A stretch of DNA of 64,000 bases from Rhizobium aethiopicum (GTDB lineage Bacteria > Pseudomonadota > Alphaproteobacteria > Rhizobiales > Rhizobiaceae): positions 22,013-86,012 of the forward strand of contig NZ_FMAJ01000016.1 of the NCBI RefSeq assembly GCF_900094625.1, given 5' to 3'. This document shows, piece by piece, positions 42,669-52,727 of this stretch. The notes below the pieces were generated by a model. It was given only the letters and a program-made list of their open reading frames with translations. It made no database searches and was not told where the DNA came from. Both the position numbers and the translations under genes were made by a program. Position 1 is the first letter of the stretch. The number at the start of each line of letters is the position of its first letter.

Positions 42669-43796
42669 CAGGGCTATCGCATATGAGCGATGATAGAGAT
42701 GAGGAACTGATCGTCCCACCCTGCGTTCTTGATCTTTCGACGAATGGAGGCCTTATCTGGATGGGCTCGGATGAGGTTGAGGGCAATCTTTCGTAACAGA
42801 GCAATGTTTGCCGGTCCGTGATCCTTACGGTTTCTGGCGGCATCCTCGCGGAACTGGACGTCGAGCACCCAGTGCAGTTTGTTTTCGATCTGCCAATGAG
42901 TTCTGGTTACCTCGATCAGGGCGGCAGCCGACATGATGGTGGAGAGCAGGAAGTAGCGGACATGGCTGGTCAGACGGCCATCGGCATGACGGCTTGTGGC
43001 CTCGACGGATCCGATGGCCTGCAGGCCGGGGAAGTCGATGTCATTGACGGCGACGATGCAGGCACGGCGTCTTTCGCAGCGGTCATGGTCATTCTCGGCG
43101 GCGGTCTGGACGCCGAGTGGCTCGACGTCGTCCAGACGAGCAATCGTCTGTGCCAGGAGGCCGGGCTGATTGGCCTTCAACGCCAGGGCATAGTCGCCGC
43201 CGGCGGAAAGGATGGCATGAGCGGTATCGGCGCGGCAATGCAGGGCATCGGCGGTGACGATGGCACCTTCCAGCGACAAAAGCGCAAGCGCATCGAGCGC
43301 CCCTTGGACCTCGTTGCGGCCCGGCGCGGTCTGTTGGCCGATGACCAGGCCGCAACCGGCAGCCCAGACCTTGACGAGGGGCAGCGGCGGCGCCTCGTAC
43401 CGCCTTGCCGTCGACCGCCACCACGCCTTCCATGCCCTTTGCAAAGGCTTCGGTAAAGCGGCTTCGAAGGCAACCTGATTGAGGCAGCGGAAAACGGTGG
43501 AGAAGGTGCCATGGCCGGCGATGCCATAGGGCAGCGGCACGATCGTCTTGAGCCACTTCTTTTTGGAAACGCCGAATCGGCCATGTCGGCGCAGCTTTCG
43601 GCGCCGCAAACGATCGCGGCAATGGCAATGAACAGGATCGACATCAGCGGATGACGTGTGTTGCGCCCCGAGGGTCGGGCAGATCTTTTAAAACAGGTGG
43701 CAAATCGATTCATCCGAACCTCCAAATTATCGGAGAGTTCTTGAGTCGATTTGCCTCAGCAAAACAACTCCTTACCATCCATGTGCGATTCTCCTG
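42669..43796 (-). mobile_element. ISAs1-family insertion sequence with frameshifted transposase
   Basis: The 1128-bp element is bounded by imperfect inverted repeats CAGGGCTATCGCATATG (from 42669) and CAGGAGAATCGCACATG (from 43796, minus strand), and flanked by the perfect 10-bp duplication CCTGGTGAAG. The duplication fixes the boundaries. Its single gene is damaged. Confidence 0.88.
42674..43725 (-). pseudogene. ISAs1-family transposase with frameshifts
   Basis: The N-terminal frame has RHPLMSILFIAIAAIVCGAE and SCADMAD, the next frame FGVSKKKWLKTIVPLPYGIA with GHGTFSTVFRCLNQVAFEAA, a third short frame covers AKGMEGVVAVDGKAVRG, and the second resumes for GALDALALLSLEGAIVTADA to the C-terminus at 42674. 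At least three register changes inactivate it. The rest matches DDE transposases of the ISAs1/H-repeat group. Confidence 0.85.
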
Positions 43797-43806
43797 CCTG
43801 GTGAAG
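43797..43806. repeat. Right 10-bp target-site duplication of ISAs1-type element
   Basis: CCTGGTGAAG, identical to 42659-42668. Confidence 0.85.
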
Positions 43807-43827
43807 CTGTCTCGTCTGGTCGTCACT

Positions 43828-44733
43828 TCAATCGCCCGCAACCGGCGCCTTAAGGTAGTCGAGAAACGTCCGGAGAGCGGACGGCACCTGTCGATGCGAA
43901 ACGTAGTATGCATGAAAACCCGGCCCGGTAGAGGTCCAGTCCGGCAGCACGACTTCGAGTGAACCGGCCGCAAGTTTGTCCTCGACCCGGGCCTGCAGGC
44001 AATAAAAGAGACCGCCTCCCTCCTCCGCCATGCGGATAGATAGTTCCGAATCTCCGAGCGTGAGAAGTCCCGGAACGTCGAGAGAAACCATGCGATCGCC
44101 GTCGCCAAGTTCCCATTTGCAGAGGTGATCTGTACCGGTTCGGATCCGGATGCACTCGTGCGTCAAGAGATCTTCCGGCCGCGCGGGCCGCCCTCGTTCG
44201 TTGAGATAGGCCGGAGAACCGACTACGATCCATTCGAGTTCGGATGTCAGACGCGACGCGATCATCCCCTCGGGAACCGTTCCCCCATAACGGATGCCCG
44301 CGTCAAAACCTTCGGCGACCATATCGATGAAGCGATCCTCGACGCTGACTTCGACCTCGACATCTGGGTAGCTCTTGCGAAAACTGTGCAGTCGAGGAGC
44401 GATCAGCAGCTCGGCGGCGTCACGCAGGGTGGTCACTCTCACTCTGCCCGTAGGCCCGCTCCTGAAACTGTCTAGGAGATCCATCGCAGCTTGAATGCCG
44501 AGGAAACGGGGCTCCAGTTCGGCAAGCAGCACTTCGCCGGCGGCGGTGAGACTGATGCTCCTGCTTGTCCGATGAAACAGACGGACGCCCAGACGGGCCT
44601 CCAAACCCCTGATCGAGTGGCTGAGGGCAGACCCGGAAACGCCGCGAAGCGCGGCGGCCTTTCGGAACCCCCCCGCACGCGCGATCGCGACGAAAGTTTC
44701 AAGGTCGGCCAGATCGGCCCGCGTTGATACCAT
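43828..44733 (-). CDS. LysR-family transcriptional regulator
   Basis: 301 aa. Winged helix at residues 5-65 (FVAIARAGGFRKAAALRGVS, ALSHSIRGLEARLGVRLFHR) and an effector domain of the group that regulates short-chain dehydrogenase or oxidoreductase genes (FDAGIRYGGTVPEGMIASRL, then ECIRIRTGTDHLCKWEL). It lies in the same direction as, and downstream of, the two SDR genes from 46601 to 44865, and likely controls them. Intact; the ISAs1 element inserted only 22 bp beyond its stop. Confidence 0.92.
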   Translation of the reverse strand: MVSTRADLADLETFVAIARAGGFRKAAALRGVSGSALSHSIRGLEARLGVRLFHRTSRSISLTAAGEVLLAELEPRFLGIQAAMDLLDSFRSGPTGRVRVTTLRDAAELLIAPRLHSFRKSYPDVEVEVSVEDRFIDMVAEGFDAGIRYGGTVPEGMIASRLTSELEWIVVGSPAYLNERGRPARPEDLLTHECIRIRTGTDHLCKWELGDGDRMVSLDVPGLLTLGDSELSIRMAEEGGGLFYCLQARVEDKLAAGSLEVVLPDWTSTGPGFHAYYVSHRQVPSALRTFLDYLKAPVAGD

Positions 44734-44864
44734 GAGTTATGGATACTCGCACTTGTACTGAAAAAGATCGCCCTTGCCGGCGCCGACCTTGCTTCAGGCC
44801 GGCCGGCACCTTCAATCCTTATTTAACTGGCCCTGTATTTGGTATGTGATGGCCGAGGAAGCAG

Positions 44865-45812
44865 TCAAAAATTTGACCTAGTGATCCATGTTGGATCCTG
44901 CGAAGGACGGCGGAGATGGCCCGGTCGCTGAAAAACGAAAACGTCCGGGATTAGATCGTCATGCAATGAAGATCTTCGTGTCCACAGCCACGAGAGACGG
45001 CACCGGTTGGTTCCGCGAGGCGGTCTAACAGTCCCGGAGGTTCTAGTTCTGAGCTCTCGAAAACGCGGGCTACCAGTCCTGCCGGGTTGGATGGACGAAA
45101 TGTCGTTGATCGTGATCTCCGGGGGCTGGTCTAGTGCATAGACCACGGCTTCAGCCATCGACGACGGCGGAATACCCTGCTTGTTGAGCTCTCCGGCGAT
45201 CTTTCTGCCCGTCTCGTCATGAACCTTGTCGGCCCAGCCGGTATCGATCACGCCAGGGCTGATCATAGACACTTGGATCCCGCTACCCACGCCCACCTCC
45301 TTCCTGAGGCTTTCGGTAATACCGCGTATGAAGAACTTCGTGGCTCCGTAAACCCCTGCCGCCTCGCCGACATGAACGCCGGCGATAGAGCTCATATTCA
45401 GGATGCGGCCGGACCGGCGCTCCAACATCGACGGCAGCACCGCGGCGATCGCATGCAGATAGCCACGCAGATTGGTATCGATCATCTTGTTCCAATCGCC
45501 GACGGCGGCATCCTTCCAATAGGAAAAGAGCATGAGGCCGGCATTGTTGACCAATATATCGACCGGGCCGTACGTCGTTGTGGCGAACGCGACGAGGGCC
45601 TTGGTACTCTCAAAATCCGTGGCATCAGCAACCTTGTAGCTGGCAATACCTCCCGAACCGGTGATGTCTTCGACGATCTGACTGAGGCGTTCCTCATTGC
45701 GGCCGGCAAGGACGACGCGCGCACCTTTTTCCGCCAATCCTCTGGCGGTCGCCGCTCCAATGCCCGAGGAAGCCCCTGTGACGATGGCGACCTTGTTTTT
45801 CAGATGTGACAT
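44865..45812 (-). CDS. Short-chain dehydrogenase/reductase (SDR) with extended C-terminus
   Basis: 315 aa from the ATG at 45812. Classical SDR: cofactor motif VTGASSGIGAATARGLAEKG, NNAG in DILVNNAGLMLF, and catalytic S-Y-K in LNMSSIAGVHVGEAAGVYGA and TKFF. NADPH preference is suggested by the Arg in LAGRN. Typical relatives end after about 245 aa; here the reading continues for about 70 residues of unrelated, Arg-rich sequence, suggesting a frameshift near 45090 that removed the normal stop. The catalytic core is complete, so activity is possible. Confidence 0.8.
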   Translation of the reverse strand: MSHLKNKVAIVTGASSGIGAATARGLAEKGARVVLAGRNEERLSQIVEDITGSGGIASYKVADATDFESTKALVAFATTTYGPVDILVNNAGLMLFSYWKDAAVGDWNKMIDTNLRGYLHAIAAVLPSMLERRSGRILNMSSIAGVHVGEAAGVYGATKFFIRGITESLRKEVGVGSGIQVSMISPGVIDTGWADKVHDETGRKIAGELNKQGIPPSSMAEAVVYALDQPPEITINDISSIQPGRTGSPRFRELRTRTSGTVRPPRGTNRCRLSWLWTRRSSLHDDLIPDVFVFQRPGHLRRPSQDPTWITRSNF

Positions 45813-45823
45813 GACGTGCTCCT

Positions 45824-46601
45824 TCACTGCGGTTGGGTCAATTCGGCTTGCCGCGCGGCTTTGACGGGCTCGGGGGTCGTCCGGTTTTCCAACACCTGGC
45901 GCTTGGTTTCCTGATCTCCGCCGACGATATGGTCGATGCCGTTCATGAGAGCCTCGAACCCCTGCTGGGCGACGAGCGTCTTGTCGTTTTTTTGTTGGCC
46001 ACCGAGCTTCGTACCGCCCATTCCAGCGTTCGCGTGGAAGTCGCTGTTGGTGGCGCCCGGAAGGAGTGCCGTCACCGTGACCCCGGTCGAGCGCAACTCC
46101 TCGCGCAGACGCGAACATATAACCAAATGCCTTCGACGGGCCGTAAACGGTTTCGTATGGCGTGGGCAGGGTCGCCGAAACCGAGGAGGTGATGAGAATC
46201 CTGCCGCGGCCGTTCTTGACCATATGTTGGACGACGCGTTTGGCCATATGGACGGTCCCGGTTACATTGATCGCAAGCAGGCGAAGCTCATCCTCGAGAT
46301 CGTTATCGACAAAGGCGCCGCCAATACCGATACCGACGTTCAGAGCCGCGGCTTCCAAGGGGCGCCCCAGCCCGTGCGTAAAGGTCCAGAACCTCTCGAC
46401 GCCATCGTACGTCGAGGCATCCGCTTTGAACGGATATGCTTCGGCATCAAGGCTTCGTAGCGCATCGGCGGCCTCGTTCACCTTGTCGCTTGAGCCTGAA
46501 ATGGCGACATCGAATCCATTCTTGGCGAATTGTTTGGCAAGCTCGAAGCCTATTCCAGATGAGCCGCCCGTGATCATTGCGAGTGGTTTATTCCCTGTCA
46601 T
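45824..46601 (-). pseudogene. SDR-family oxidoreductase with one frameshift
   Basis: The first frame runs from MTGNKPLAMITGGSSGIGFE through ITSSVSATLPTPYETVYGPS and SKAFGYMF, then loses register near 46120. The second frame continues SRLREELRSTGVTVTALLPG and ends RQAELTQPQ at 45824. Joined, it is a ~258-aa SDR (DltE-like). A single one-base change separates it from an intact gene, so a sequencing error or recent mutation is possible. It starts the minus-strand unit with the SDR at 44865. Confidence 0.8.
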
Positions 46602-47068
46602 GATTTCACTCCTTTGGTTTGGTCAGCACCACGATCGTCTCGAGGCGCTGGTGACCAAATGCCCGTGGAGCCGATTGGTTACATGAGCAAAATTGATCGG
46701 GGCGGTGAGTGAAAATCATCCACCGATCTGGCAGGGACCAGGAGTGCGTTACCTTTTTGGTCCCGTCCGCGGTCGAACTGGCCAGGCATTCCCTACGTCA
46801 CGAAGGCCCTTGAGTGAACACGGCTCATCGGTGCGTGCGATCCCGCTCACTTCAAGTAGCCGTCGCGCTACCCTATTCTTATAGTGCGATCGAACGGTCG
46901 TTCGCAGCCCGCGGATATGATCCGACGACCCAAGCGCCCGAGTAGCGTTGATGGACTTCTCTGCGCTGGTGCCATCGGCCGGCACGCTTCTCGGAGAAAA
47001 ATTCCACGGCGACGGCTTGTCCGGCACACCTTCCAGCGGTGACGGTCCAATGACGGGAAAGACAAAAA
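46602..47068. other. Divergent intergenic region between SDR units
   Basis: This 467-bp space separates minus-strand SDR genes from plus-strand SDR/reductase genes and must hold both promoters. LysR-type T-N11-A sites cannot be singled out. No gene is recognised. Confidence 0.4.
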
Positions 47069-47920
47069 ATGAGCGAGAGAATGAACAGCGTCGTTGCTCC
47101 TGGCCGCGTTGCGGTCATCACGGGAGCTGCGAAGGGCATCGGCTTGGCAATCGCGAGGGCTCTCGCGGCCCGCGGCATGAAGCTCGCGCTGCTGGATCTC
47201 GACGCCGACGCACTTGAGGATGTTACTTCGACACTCGACACGGACATCCTGATCGTGAGCGGCGACGTATCAGATTTGTCGGCACTGACCAGGTTGCGGG
47301 ACGAAACGATTTCGCGGTTTGGCGACGTGGCCGTTCTAGTAAACAACGCGGGCATAACGCAAGGAGCCGGCCCTTGGGACAATCCTGCAAAGTGGCGACG
47401 CCAGATCGATGTAAACTTCCGAGGTGTTCAGGCCGCGCAACACGTCTTCGTGCCCTACATGATCGAAGCCGGTCGCCAGTCGGCCGTTGTCAACCTCGGC
47501 TCCAAGGAAGGTATTACGACTCCTCCAGGTAACGCCGCATATTCGGTGGCGAAGGCAGCTGTCAAAGTCCTGACCGAACAGCTGTCGCACGAGCTTCTGA
47601 AGGAGACGGGAGGTCGTGTTTCGGCTCATCTCCTCGTCCCTGGCTACACGTGGACACCCATGAACATCGCACTCAAGCCGCAGGGCATTGCGAAACCCGA
47701 TGAGGCATGGACCGCAGAGCAACTGGTGGAATACTTCCTGGTCCGTCTGCTCGACGAGAATTTTTACATCATCTGTCCGGATAACGCGGTTACGTCTGCG
47801 ATCGATGCCAGAAGGATCCGCTGGGCGGCCGACGACATGATCCTGAACCGGCCGGCGCTTTCACGCTGGCACCCCGACTGGATGGATAAATTCGCAGCCT
47901 GGTTGAAGGCAGGTCACTGA
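47069..47920 (+). CDS. SDR-family oxidoreductase
   Basis: 283 aa. Cofactor motif AVITGAAKGIGLAIARALAA, NNAG in AVLVNNAGITQGAGPW, and active-site S...YxxxK in NLGSKEGITTPPGNAAYSVA and KAAVK. The residues LLDLD after beta-2 suggest NAD(H). The C-terminal extension (RRIRWAADDMILNRPALSRW) resembles SDRs that carry a DUF-like tail. Plus-strand, 31 bp before the reductase gene at 47952, so they form an operon. Confidence 0.88.
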   Translation: MSERMNSVVAPGRVAVITGAAKGIGLAIARALAARGMKLALLDLDADALEDVTSTLDTDILIVSGDVSDLSALTRLRDETISRFGDVAVLVNNAGITQGAGPWDNPAKWRRQIDVNFRGVQAAQHVFVPYMIEAGRQSAVVNLGSKEGITTPPGNAAYSVAKAAVKVLTEQLSHELLKETGGRVSAHLLVPGYTWTPMNIALKPQGIAKPDEAWTAEQLVEYFLVRLLDENFYIICPDNAVTSAIDARRIRWAADDMILNRPALSRWHPDWMDKFAAWLKAGH

Positions 47921-47951
47921 CGGTGGAATGTTTGTAGAGGAGAGTAATCCA

Positions 47952-48653
47952 ATGCCCAGACCCTATGTAATCTGTCACATGATGTCGCCGCTGGATGGCC
48001 GATTGATCGTCAATGATTGGGCCGAGGCAACCGGCCATTCGGTCGATGAGCTCGTGAAGATCTATGACGGCCTGCATGAGAAGATCGGTGCCGACGCCTG
48101 GCTTTCGGGAAGAGCGACGGGAGAAGAGTTCGCGGACGCCGTCGACCGCCCCTATCAAGCAACCGGCACAGCCGCGCGACCGATCCATATCGCCAACCCG
48201 GACGCCGGCGAGTTCGCTGTCATCGTGGATAAGGACGGTCGGCTACGCTGGGACAAGAGCGACATTGACGGAGCTCACCTTGTGGTCCTGACAGGATCTG
48301 ACGTGGATGATGCTTACCTGGCGGGCCTCACCCAGGCTGGCGTTTCCTATATCGTCTCGGAGAAAGATGGCGTCGATCTGAAAAACGCGCTTGACCTTCT
48401 TGGAACCGAGTTCGGTGTGAAGCGCTTGATGCTGGAAGGCGGGGCGCAAACCAATGGCCATTTCTTGAAGGCGGGTCTTGTTGACGAGGTCAGCCTGGTC
48501 ATCTTCCCTGCGATCGGAGGCAAGTCGAATACACCGGCCATATTCGAGGGCGGCGAGGATGGGCTTGCCGGCAGGGCGAGGCTCACGTTTATCAGCGCCG
48601 AAGCCGCTGGCCTCGGCTCCGTGCATCTGAGATATCGCGTTGGACGTCCATAA
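47952..48653 (+). CDS. RibD C-terminal-domain (dihydrofolate reductase-like) reductase
   Basis: 233 aa. It matches the RibD_C/DHFR fold: PYVICHMMSPLDGRL at the start, GADAWLSGRATGEEF, LMLEGGAQTNGHFLKAGLVD and EVSLVIFPAIGG. These NADPH-dependent reductases act on riboflavin intermediates or unrelated carbonyl substrates; clustering with SDRs rather than rib genes suggests the latter. AGAGGAGAG precedes the ATG. Intact. Confidence 0.82.
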   Translation: MPRPYVICHMMSPLDGRLIVNDWAEATGHSVDELVKIYDGLHEKIGADAWLSGRATGEEFADAVDRPYQATGTAARPIHIANPDAGEFAVIVDKDGRLRWDKSDIDGAHLVVLTGSDVDDAYLAGLTQAGVSYIVSEKDGVDLKNALDLLGTEFGVKRLMLEGGAQTNGHFLKAGLVDEVSLVIFPAIGGKSNTPAIFEGGEDGLAGRARLTFISAEAAGLGSVHLRYRVGRP

Positions 48654-49284
48654 GAGACGTCCATAGGAGAAGATTGTGGAAGGGCTCCCTCCTGCCGTCG
48701 TCGAAATGATCGTCGAGGAGCAGGGCGCGATACTCCTGAGCAAGCAACCTTGTTTCGAGATCATCGCGCAGCGCAGAGAGCCGGAAGAACTGGCGTAGTC
48801 TGCCCGTGGTGTCTCTCCGATTAGGCGGTGTGATGAACGGTATGTGACGCCGACATTAATGCCCGCGGCGGTGACCGCGATATGAGCGTCAAGGCGTTGC
48901 TCGAGTGCAGCTCGACAAACAAACAAGGTGAGACGCGTATTGCCGCACGTAACGATGCTCCCCACAAAAATGTCGGGCCTACTACACCTGCTGTCAGGTT
49001 TGTCAGGTGCGCGCCATGGTGCTGTTCCGCCCGACTTCCTACCGCGCTCTCGTGGAAGTCCTTGAAGCATAGGCACAAGATTCCTTCTGAGGCTCGATCC
49101 GGCCAGAGTGGCATGAGTCTTGAAACTTTCTCGTCGCGCGGCGGCAGCTGTCTTCTCCCGAGAAAGCGCGCGAGTCAAAGTCGAATTGCAGGTGAACGCA
49201 TGGTGACGCAGTAGAACTTTGTGGATGCGGTTCGACCCGGGGAGAACAAAACTCCGGGCAGAGGTTTGGGAGGGTTGTTTGTCT
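48654..49284. other. Gene-poor stretch before the multicopper oxidase
   Basis: A GTG-initiated 40-codon frame at 48676-48798, with AGGAGAAG upstream, encodes GLPPAVVEMIVEEQGAILLS and a further 20 residues, and may be the stub of a lost gene. Nothing else is recognised. Confidence 0.35.
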
Positions 49285-51228
49285 GTGTCTGACAAAATTG
49301 CGATCTTCGGTATGGCGAGCGTTTTTTCGGTCACCCATGCGCTATTCGCAGTCGCTCAAGAGGCCAGGGCCGTGACTAACCCCCTGGCCTATATGCTGCA
49401 ACCTATCACAAAATCCCAGGGGATGCTGAAAACCTTCGAACAAAGCCGGGAGACATTTCCGGGCGAGGTTCTGCTCGATATGAACGCTACCTATCTCGAC
49501 CGACAGATCTACAATCCGGCCACGGCGCGCTACGACCACGTTAAACTGCGCGGCTATCAAGACGCCCGCCAGACCGGCTTATCCGGTGCCGACACGCCAT
49601 TGGTTGGACCGACCATCGATCTACGGCCCGGTCAGACGGTGCGGGTAACGCTTCACAACCTGTTCCCTCAGGATTCCACCTGCGGCATCGGCGGTGGCAG
49701 TGCCAATACCCCCCATTGCTTCAACGGTACCAACCTGCATTCGCACGGTCTCTGGGTAAATCCGTCTGGCAATGGCGATAATGTGCTGATCTCAATCCGT
49801 CCCGGCGTTTCGTTCCAATATGAATACAACATCGCCGTTGAGCATCCCGCCGGCACCTTCTGGTATCACCCACACCTACACGGATCAACCGCATTGCAGG
49901 TGTCGAGTGGCATGTCCGGGGCGTTGATCATCCGTGGCGATCGCATGCCGACACCGACCGAGACTGGCGATATAGACCGCCTATTGAAGCAGCCGGGCGG
50001 CTCCGATATCGCCGAACGGGTTTTGGTGCTACAGCAGATTCAATATGCTTGCACCGATAACAATGGCGACATCACTTATGATTGCCAGCCAGGACAGGTG
50101 GGCGGCATCGAAAGCTACGATCAGTTCGGACCTGGCAGTTGGCCGGCTTCGGGCCGCTTCACCAGCGTCAACGGCCAGGTGCTTGGTCAGTTGGCATCAG
50201 CGGAGGCTGGCTCGGTCGAGCGGTGGCGGATGATACACGCCGGGGTTCGCGACACCATCAATTTCGAAATCCGGCGCAAGACCGGGACGACCGCGTTCCG
50301 CACGCTTGCGGCAGCGGACACCGACAGATGGATCGACCAGAATTGCGGCAAGGATACTATTCCGTATGGGGTGGTGGCCCAGGACGGGCTGACAATGGCG
50401 CAGGTGCAGATGCGGCAGCAAGCGATCCTGCAACCGGGCTACCGCGTTGACGCGCTGGTGGTGTTGCCAGGAGCGGGTGACTACTGCATCATCGATGGCG
50501 CCGCACCGGCAGCGGCCAGCGTCAACCAGGAGGCTCCAAGCCGACGGCTTCTCGGCATAGTCACTGCAGTAGGCGGCCATGCCGTCAATGGCGAGATCGG
50601 CACCTATCTTCAGGATTGGCTGATTTCGGCGGCTGAGCGCACGATGTCACAGAATGTCGCCGGCAAGGTTATCGATGACCTCAAGAACGAGATGTCGCTC
50701 TCAAGCTTTATTCCCCATCCGGACATCGACGCGGGCGAGGTCACCGGCGAGCAGCAACTGGTGTTTAACATCGATGTGAAACAGCCGGGTGCCACCTTCT
50801 TCGAGGTTGACGGCAAACCTTATGATCCCAACCGCATCGACCGGACGTTGCCGCTGAGCGGAGTCGACGAATGGACGCTCCGCTCGGATTTCGTCAGCCA
50901 CCCATTCCATATCCATGTCAATCCGTTTCAGATCATCAAAATTGTCGATGCGGCCGGCAACGATGTCAGCGCGCTTGGCGCCGATGACGACGGCGATCCG
51001 CAATATCCAGGCTTGAAAAATGTCTGGAAGGACACGCTGTGGATCAAGAATCCCGGCACCGATCCGTCGGCGCGCTACACGATCACCGTGCGGACGCACT
51101 ACCAGCGCTATATCGGCGAGTTCGTTCTGCATTGCCACATCCTCGATCATGAGGACCAGGGCATGATGCAGAACATCAGGATCACCCTGCCGGACGGCCA
51201 GGGTGGCACCGTTTCCGGCCATCATTAG
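49285..51228 (+). CDS. Multicopper oxidase
   Basis: 647 aa from a GTG at 49285 with GGGAGGG 10 bp upstream; this start gives a signal peptide (KIAIFGMASVFSVTHALFAV). All four copper motifs are present: NLHSHGLWV, FWYHPHLHGS, HPFHIHVNPFQ and HCHILDHEDQGMM, where the Cys-His and Met supply the type 1 site. Three cupredoxin domains span the protein. It should oxidise phenolics or metals with O2 in the periplasm. It is followed after 26 bp by a small partner gene. Longer frames from 49219 lack a ribosome site. Confidence 0.9.
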   Translation: MSDKIAIFGMASVFSVTHALFAVAQEARAVTNPLAYMLQPITKSQGMLKTFEQSRETFPGEVLLDMNATYLDRQIYNPATARYDHVKLRGYQDARQTGLSGADTPLVGPTIDLRPGQTVRVTLHNLFPQDSTCGIGGGSANTPHCFNGTNLHSHGLWVNPSGNGDNVLISIRPGVSFQYEYNIAVEHPAGTFWYHPHLHGSTALQVSSGMSGALIIRGDRMPTPTETGDIDRLLKQPGGSDIAERVLVLQQIQYACTDNNGDITYDCQPGQVGGIESYDQFGPGSWPASGRFTSVNGQVLGQLASAEAGSVERWRMIHAGVRDTINFEIRRKTGTTAFRTLAAADTDRWIDQNCGKDTIPYGVVAQDGLTMAQVQMRQQAILQPGYRVDALVVLPGAGDYCIIDGAAPAAASVNQEAPSRRLLGIVTAVGGHAVNGEIGTYLQDWLISAAERTMSQNVAGKVIDDLKNEMSLSSFIPHPDIDAGEVTGEQQLVFNIDVKQPGATFFEVDGKPYDPNRIDRTLPLSGVDEWTLRSDFVSHPFHIHVNPFQIIKIVDAAGNDVSALGADDDGDPQYPGLKNVWKDTLWIKNPGTDPSARYTITVRTHYQRYIGEFVLHCHILDHEDQGMMQNIRITLPDGQGGTVSGHH

Positions 51229-51254
51229 GGCGTCGATCGCCATTGGGAGGAACT

Positions 51255-51647
51255 ATGAGCTTCACTGGCACTTGGAGTTATCGCAGCCTGATCAACAATC
51301 CCGATTTATCGGTTGATTTCAATGCACTGGAATTTGGCCAGGGAACGCTGGTGCTGACCGAGTTGGCTCGGCGCAAGGTCGGCGGAACCATTGGTGGGCC
51401 CGGGTGGTCGCTGGAATTGACCGGTACGGTGCGTCCGGGAGACCCTGTCGAGCTGCAATTCACTGGAAAGGGCGATGTGGCCGGCGAGACCTGGATCTAC
51501 AGCTATCGCGGCTACATCGTGCCGAACTGGCCGAATGGCGTCGATCAAAGGGACGCCATTGTCGGTAGCATCGTCCGCGACGTCCCGCATTCGCATGGGG
51601 TCGCCGCAGCCGGCTACGTTGCCTCCTGGTATGCCGTGCGACAGTGA
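51255..51647 (+). CDS. Small hypothetical protein paired with multicopper oxidase
   Basis: 130 aa, no signal peptide. GGGAGGAA precedes the ATG. The sequence is beta-rich (GPGWSLELTGTVRPGDPVEL, GETWIYSYRGYIVPNWPNGV) and ends VAAAGYVASWYAVRQ. It contains HSHG near residue 112, which echoes copper-site motifs but is isolated. Function unknown; the 26-bp spacing indicates co-translation with the oxidase, so a folding, sensing or substrate role with that enzyme is plausible. Confidence 0.7.
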   Translation: MSFTGTWSYRSLINNPDLSVDFNALEFGQGTLVLTELARRKVGGTIGGPGWSLELTGTVRPGDPVELQFTGKGDVAGETWIYSYRGYIVPNWPNGVDQRDAIVGSIVRDVPHSHGVAAAGYVASWYAVRQ

Positions 51648-51709
51648 TGCTCCAGCATTTGCCGCAGCTCGAAGACATTCGGATCAACATTCACCGGCCA
51701 GGGTCTAGG

Positions 51710-52392
51710 TCGACGGACCGATGCCTCACATTTGAACCGCGTGCTCTGGCGGTTCAGCGGGATGTGCTGCCCGAACTTGTCGAACACGATCGTCGCCAGC
51801 AACTGAGGGCCGATGAAGCCGCGCGGGCGTCGCATGGAACGGTGCGGGAGCCTGACTGATCGCCTCGCAATCGCGGCAGGTAAATTTCTCGCGCACCGTC
51901 TCGATCACCTTGAATCGGCGCGGGATATCCTCCAGCGTTTCCGTCACATCCTCGCCCAGCTTCGACAGCCGCGAGCCGCCACAGCAGGCACATGCCGTCG
52001 GCGCTTCGATGACGATGCGTGCGCGCTCGACGTCTTTGGGCCACGCCTTGCGCACTGGACGCTTGCGGGCGAAGGCGCGCACGGACTGCGTTCTGGCCGC
52101 GGCCTCTTGGACGCTCAGTTCGTCCTCGGCGGCCTACGCCACGAGCTCTTCGAGCTGCAAATTCCAACTGATCGATCAGCCGCTGCGTGCGCTCGCGGCG
52201 CGGCCCGTGCTTCTCGCGCTCCAGCTTGCCGGTCAGCAACTGCAAATGCACGTTGAGCGCCTCAATGCTCGACAGCCGCGCCTTCGCGTTGGCCGCGTCC
52301 GCCTCAGCTTGCAGCCGCGCAGCACGTTCGGCCAGCAGCGCCGGATGAGCGCTGGCAAGGTCCGATGGCAGGGTAAGCGGCGGCAATGTCAT
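51710..52392 (-). pseudogene. IS66-family TnpC transposase remnant
   Basis: N-terminal part LPSDLASAHPALLAERAARL, then in a second frame VRAFARKRPVRKAWPKDVER, SKLGEDVTETLEDIPRRFKV and EKFTCRDCEAISQAPAPFHA, and in a third GFIGPQLLATIVFDKFGQHI and PLNRQSTRF. The catalytic C-terminal two thirds are missing. An old, frameshifted IS66 fragment. Confidence 0.82.
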
Positions 52393-52499
52393 AACGACAT
52401 TGAATCAGATTTCTCAACAATTTCAATGCAAAAATTGAGTCAAACCCGGCTGGGGCGCCAGGTTTCCTGCCGTGCGCGCCAGTCAATTCCCTCCAGCGA

Positions 52500-52727
52500 C
52501 AACGCATGTTGATGCCCCTCCTGGTGAGGCTGAATGATTCTCAGATCGAGTTGATGAATGGTACGGTTGCGAAGGTCGCGAACCGCGTTGACGACCGCTG
52601 GGGAATTTTGGAACAAATATGCTCCGGTTGATTGCTGGTCGATGAGCAGGCGCTTCCGCCTGATTTGAACGTAAATCCAATTGACGGGAATATCGAGCCT
52701 GGCGGCAAGTTGTACGGCGCTGAGCAA
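52500..52727 (-). pseudogene. C-terminal fragment of a serine recombinase
   Basis: Residues WLSAVQLAARLDIP-type start (LSAVQLAARLDIPVNWIYVQ), then RRKRLLIDQQSTGAYLFQNS and TIHQLDLRIIQPHQEGHQHA, resemble the helix-turn-helix tail of large serine recombinases found beside IS66 debris. The catalytic domain is absent. Assignment is tentative. Confidence 0.35.
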
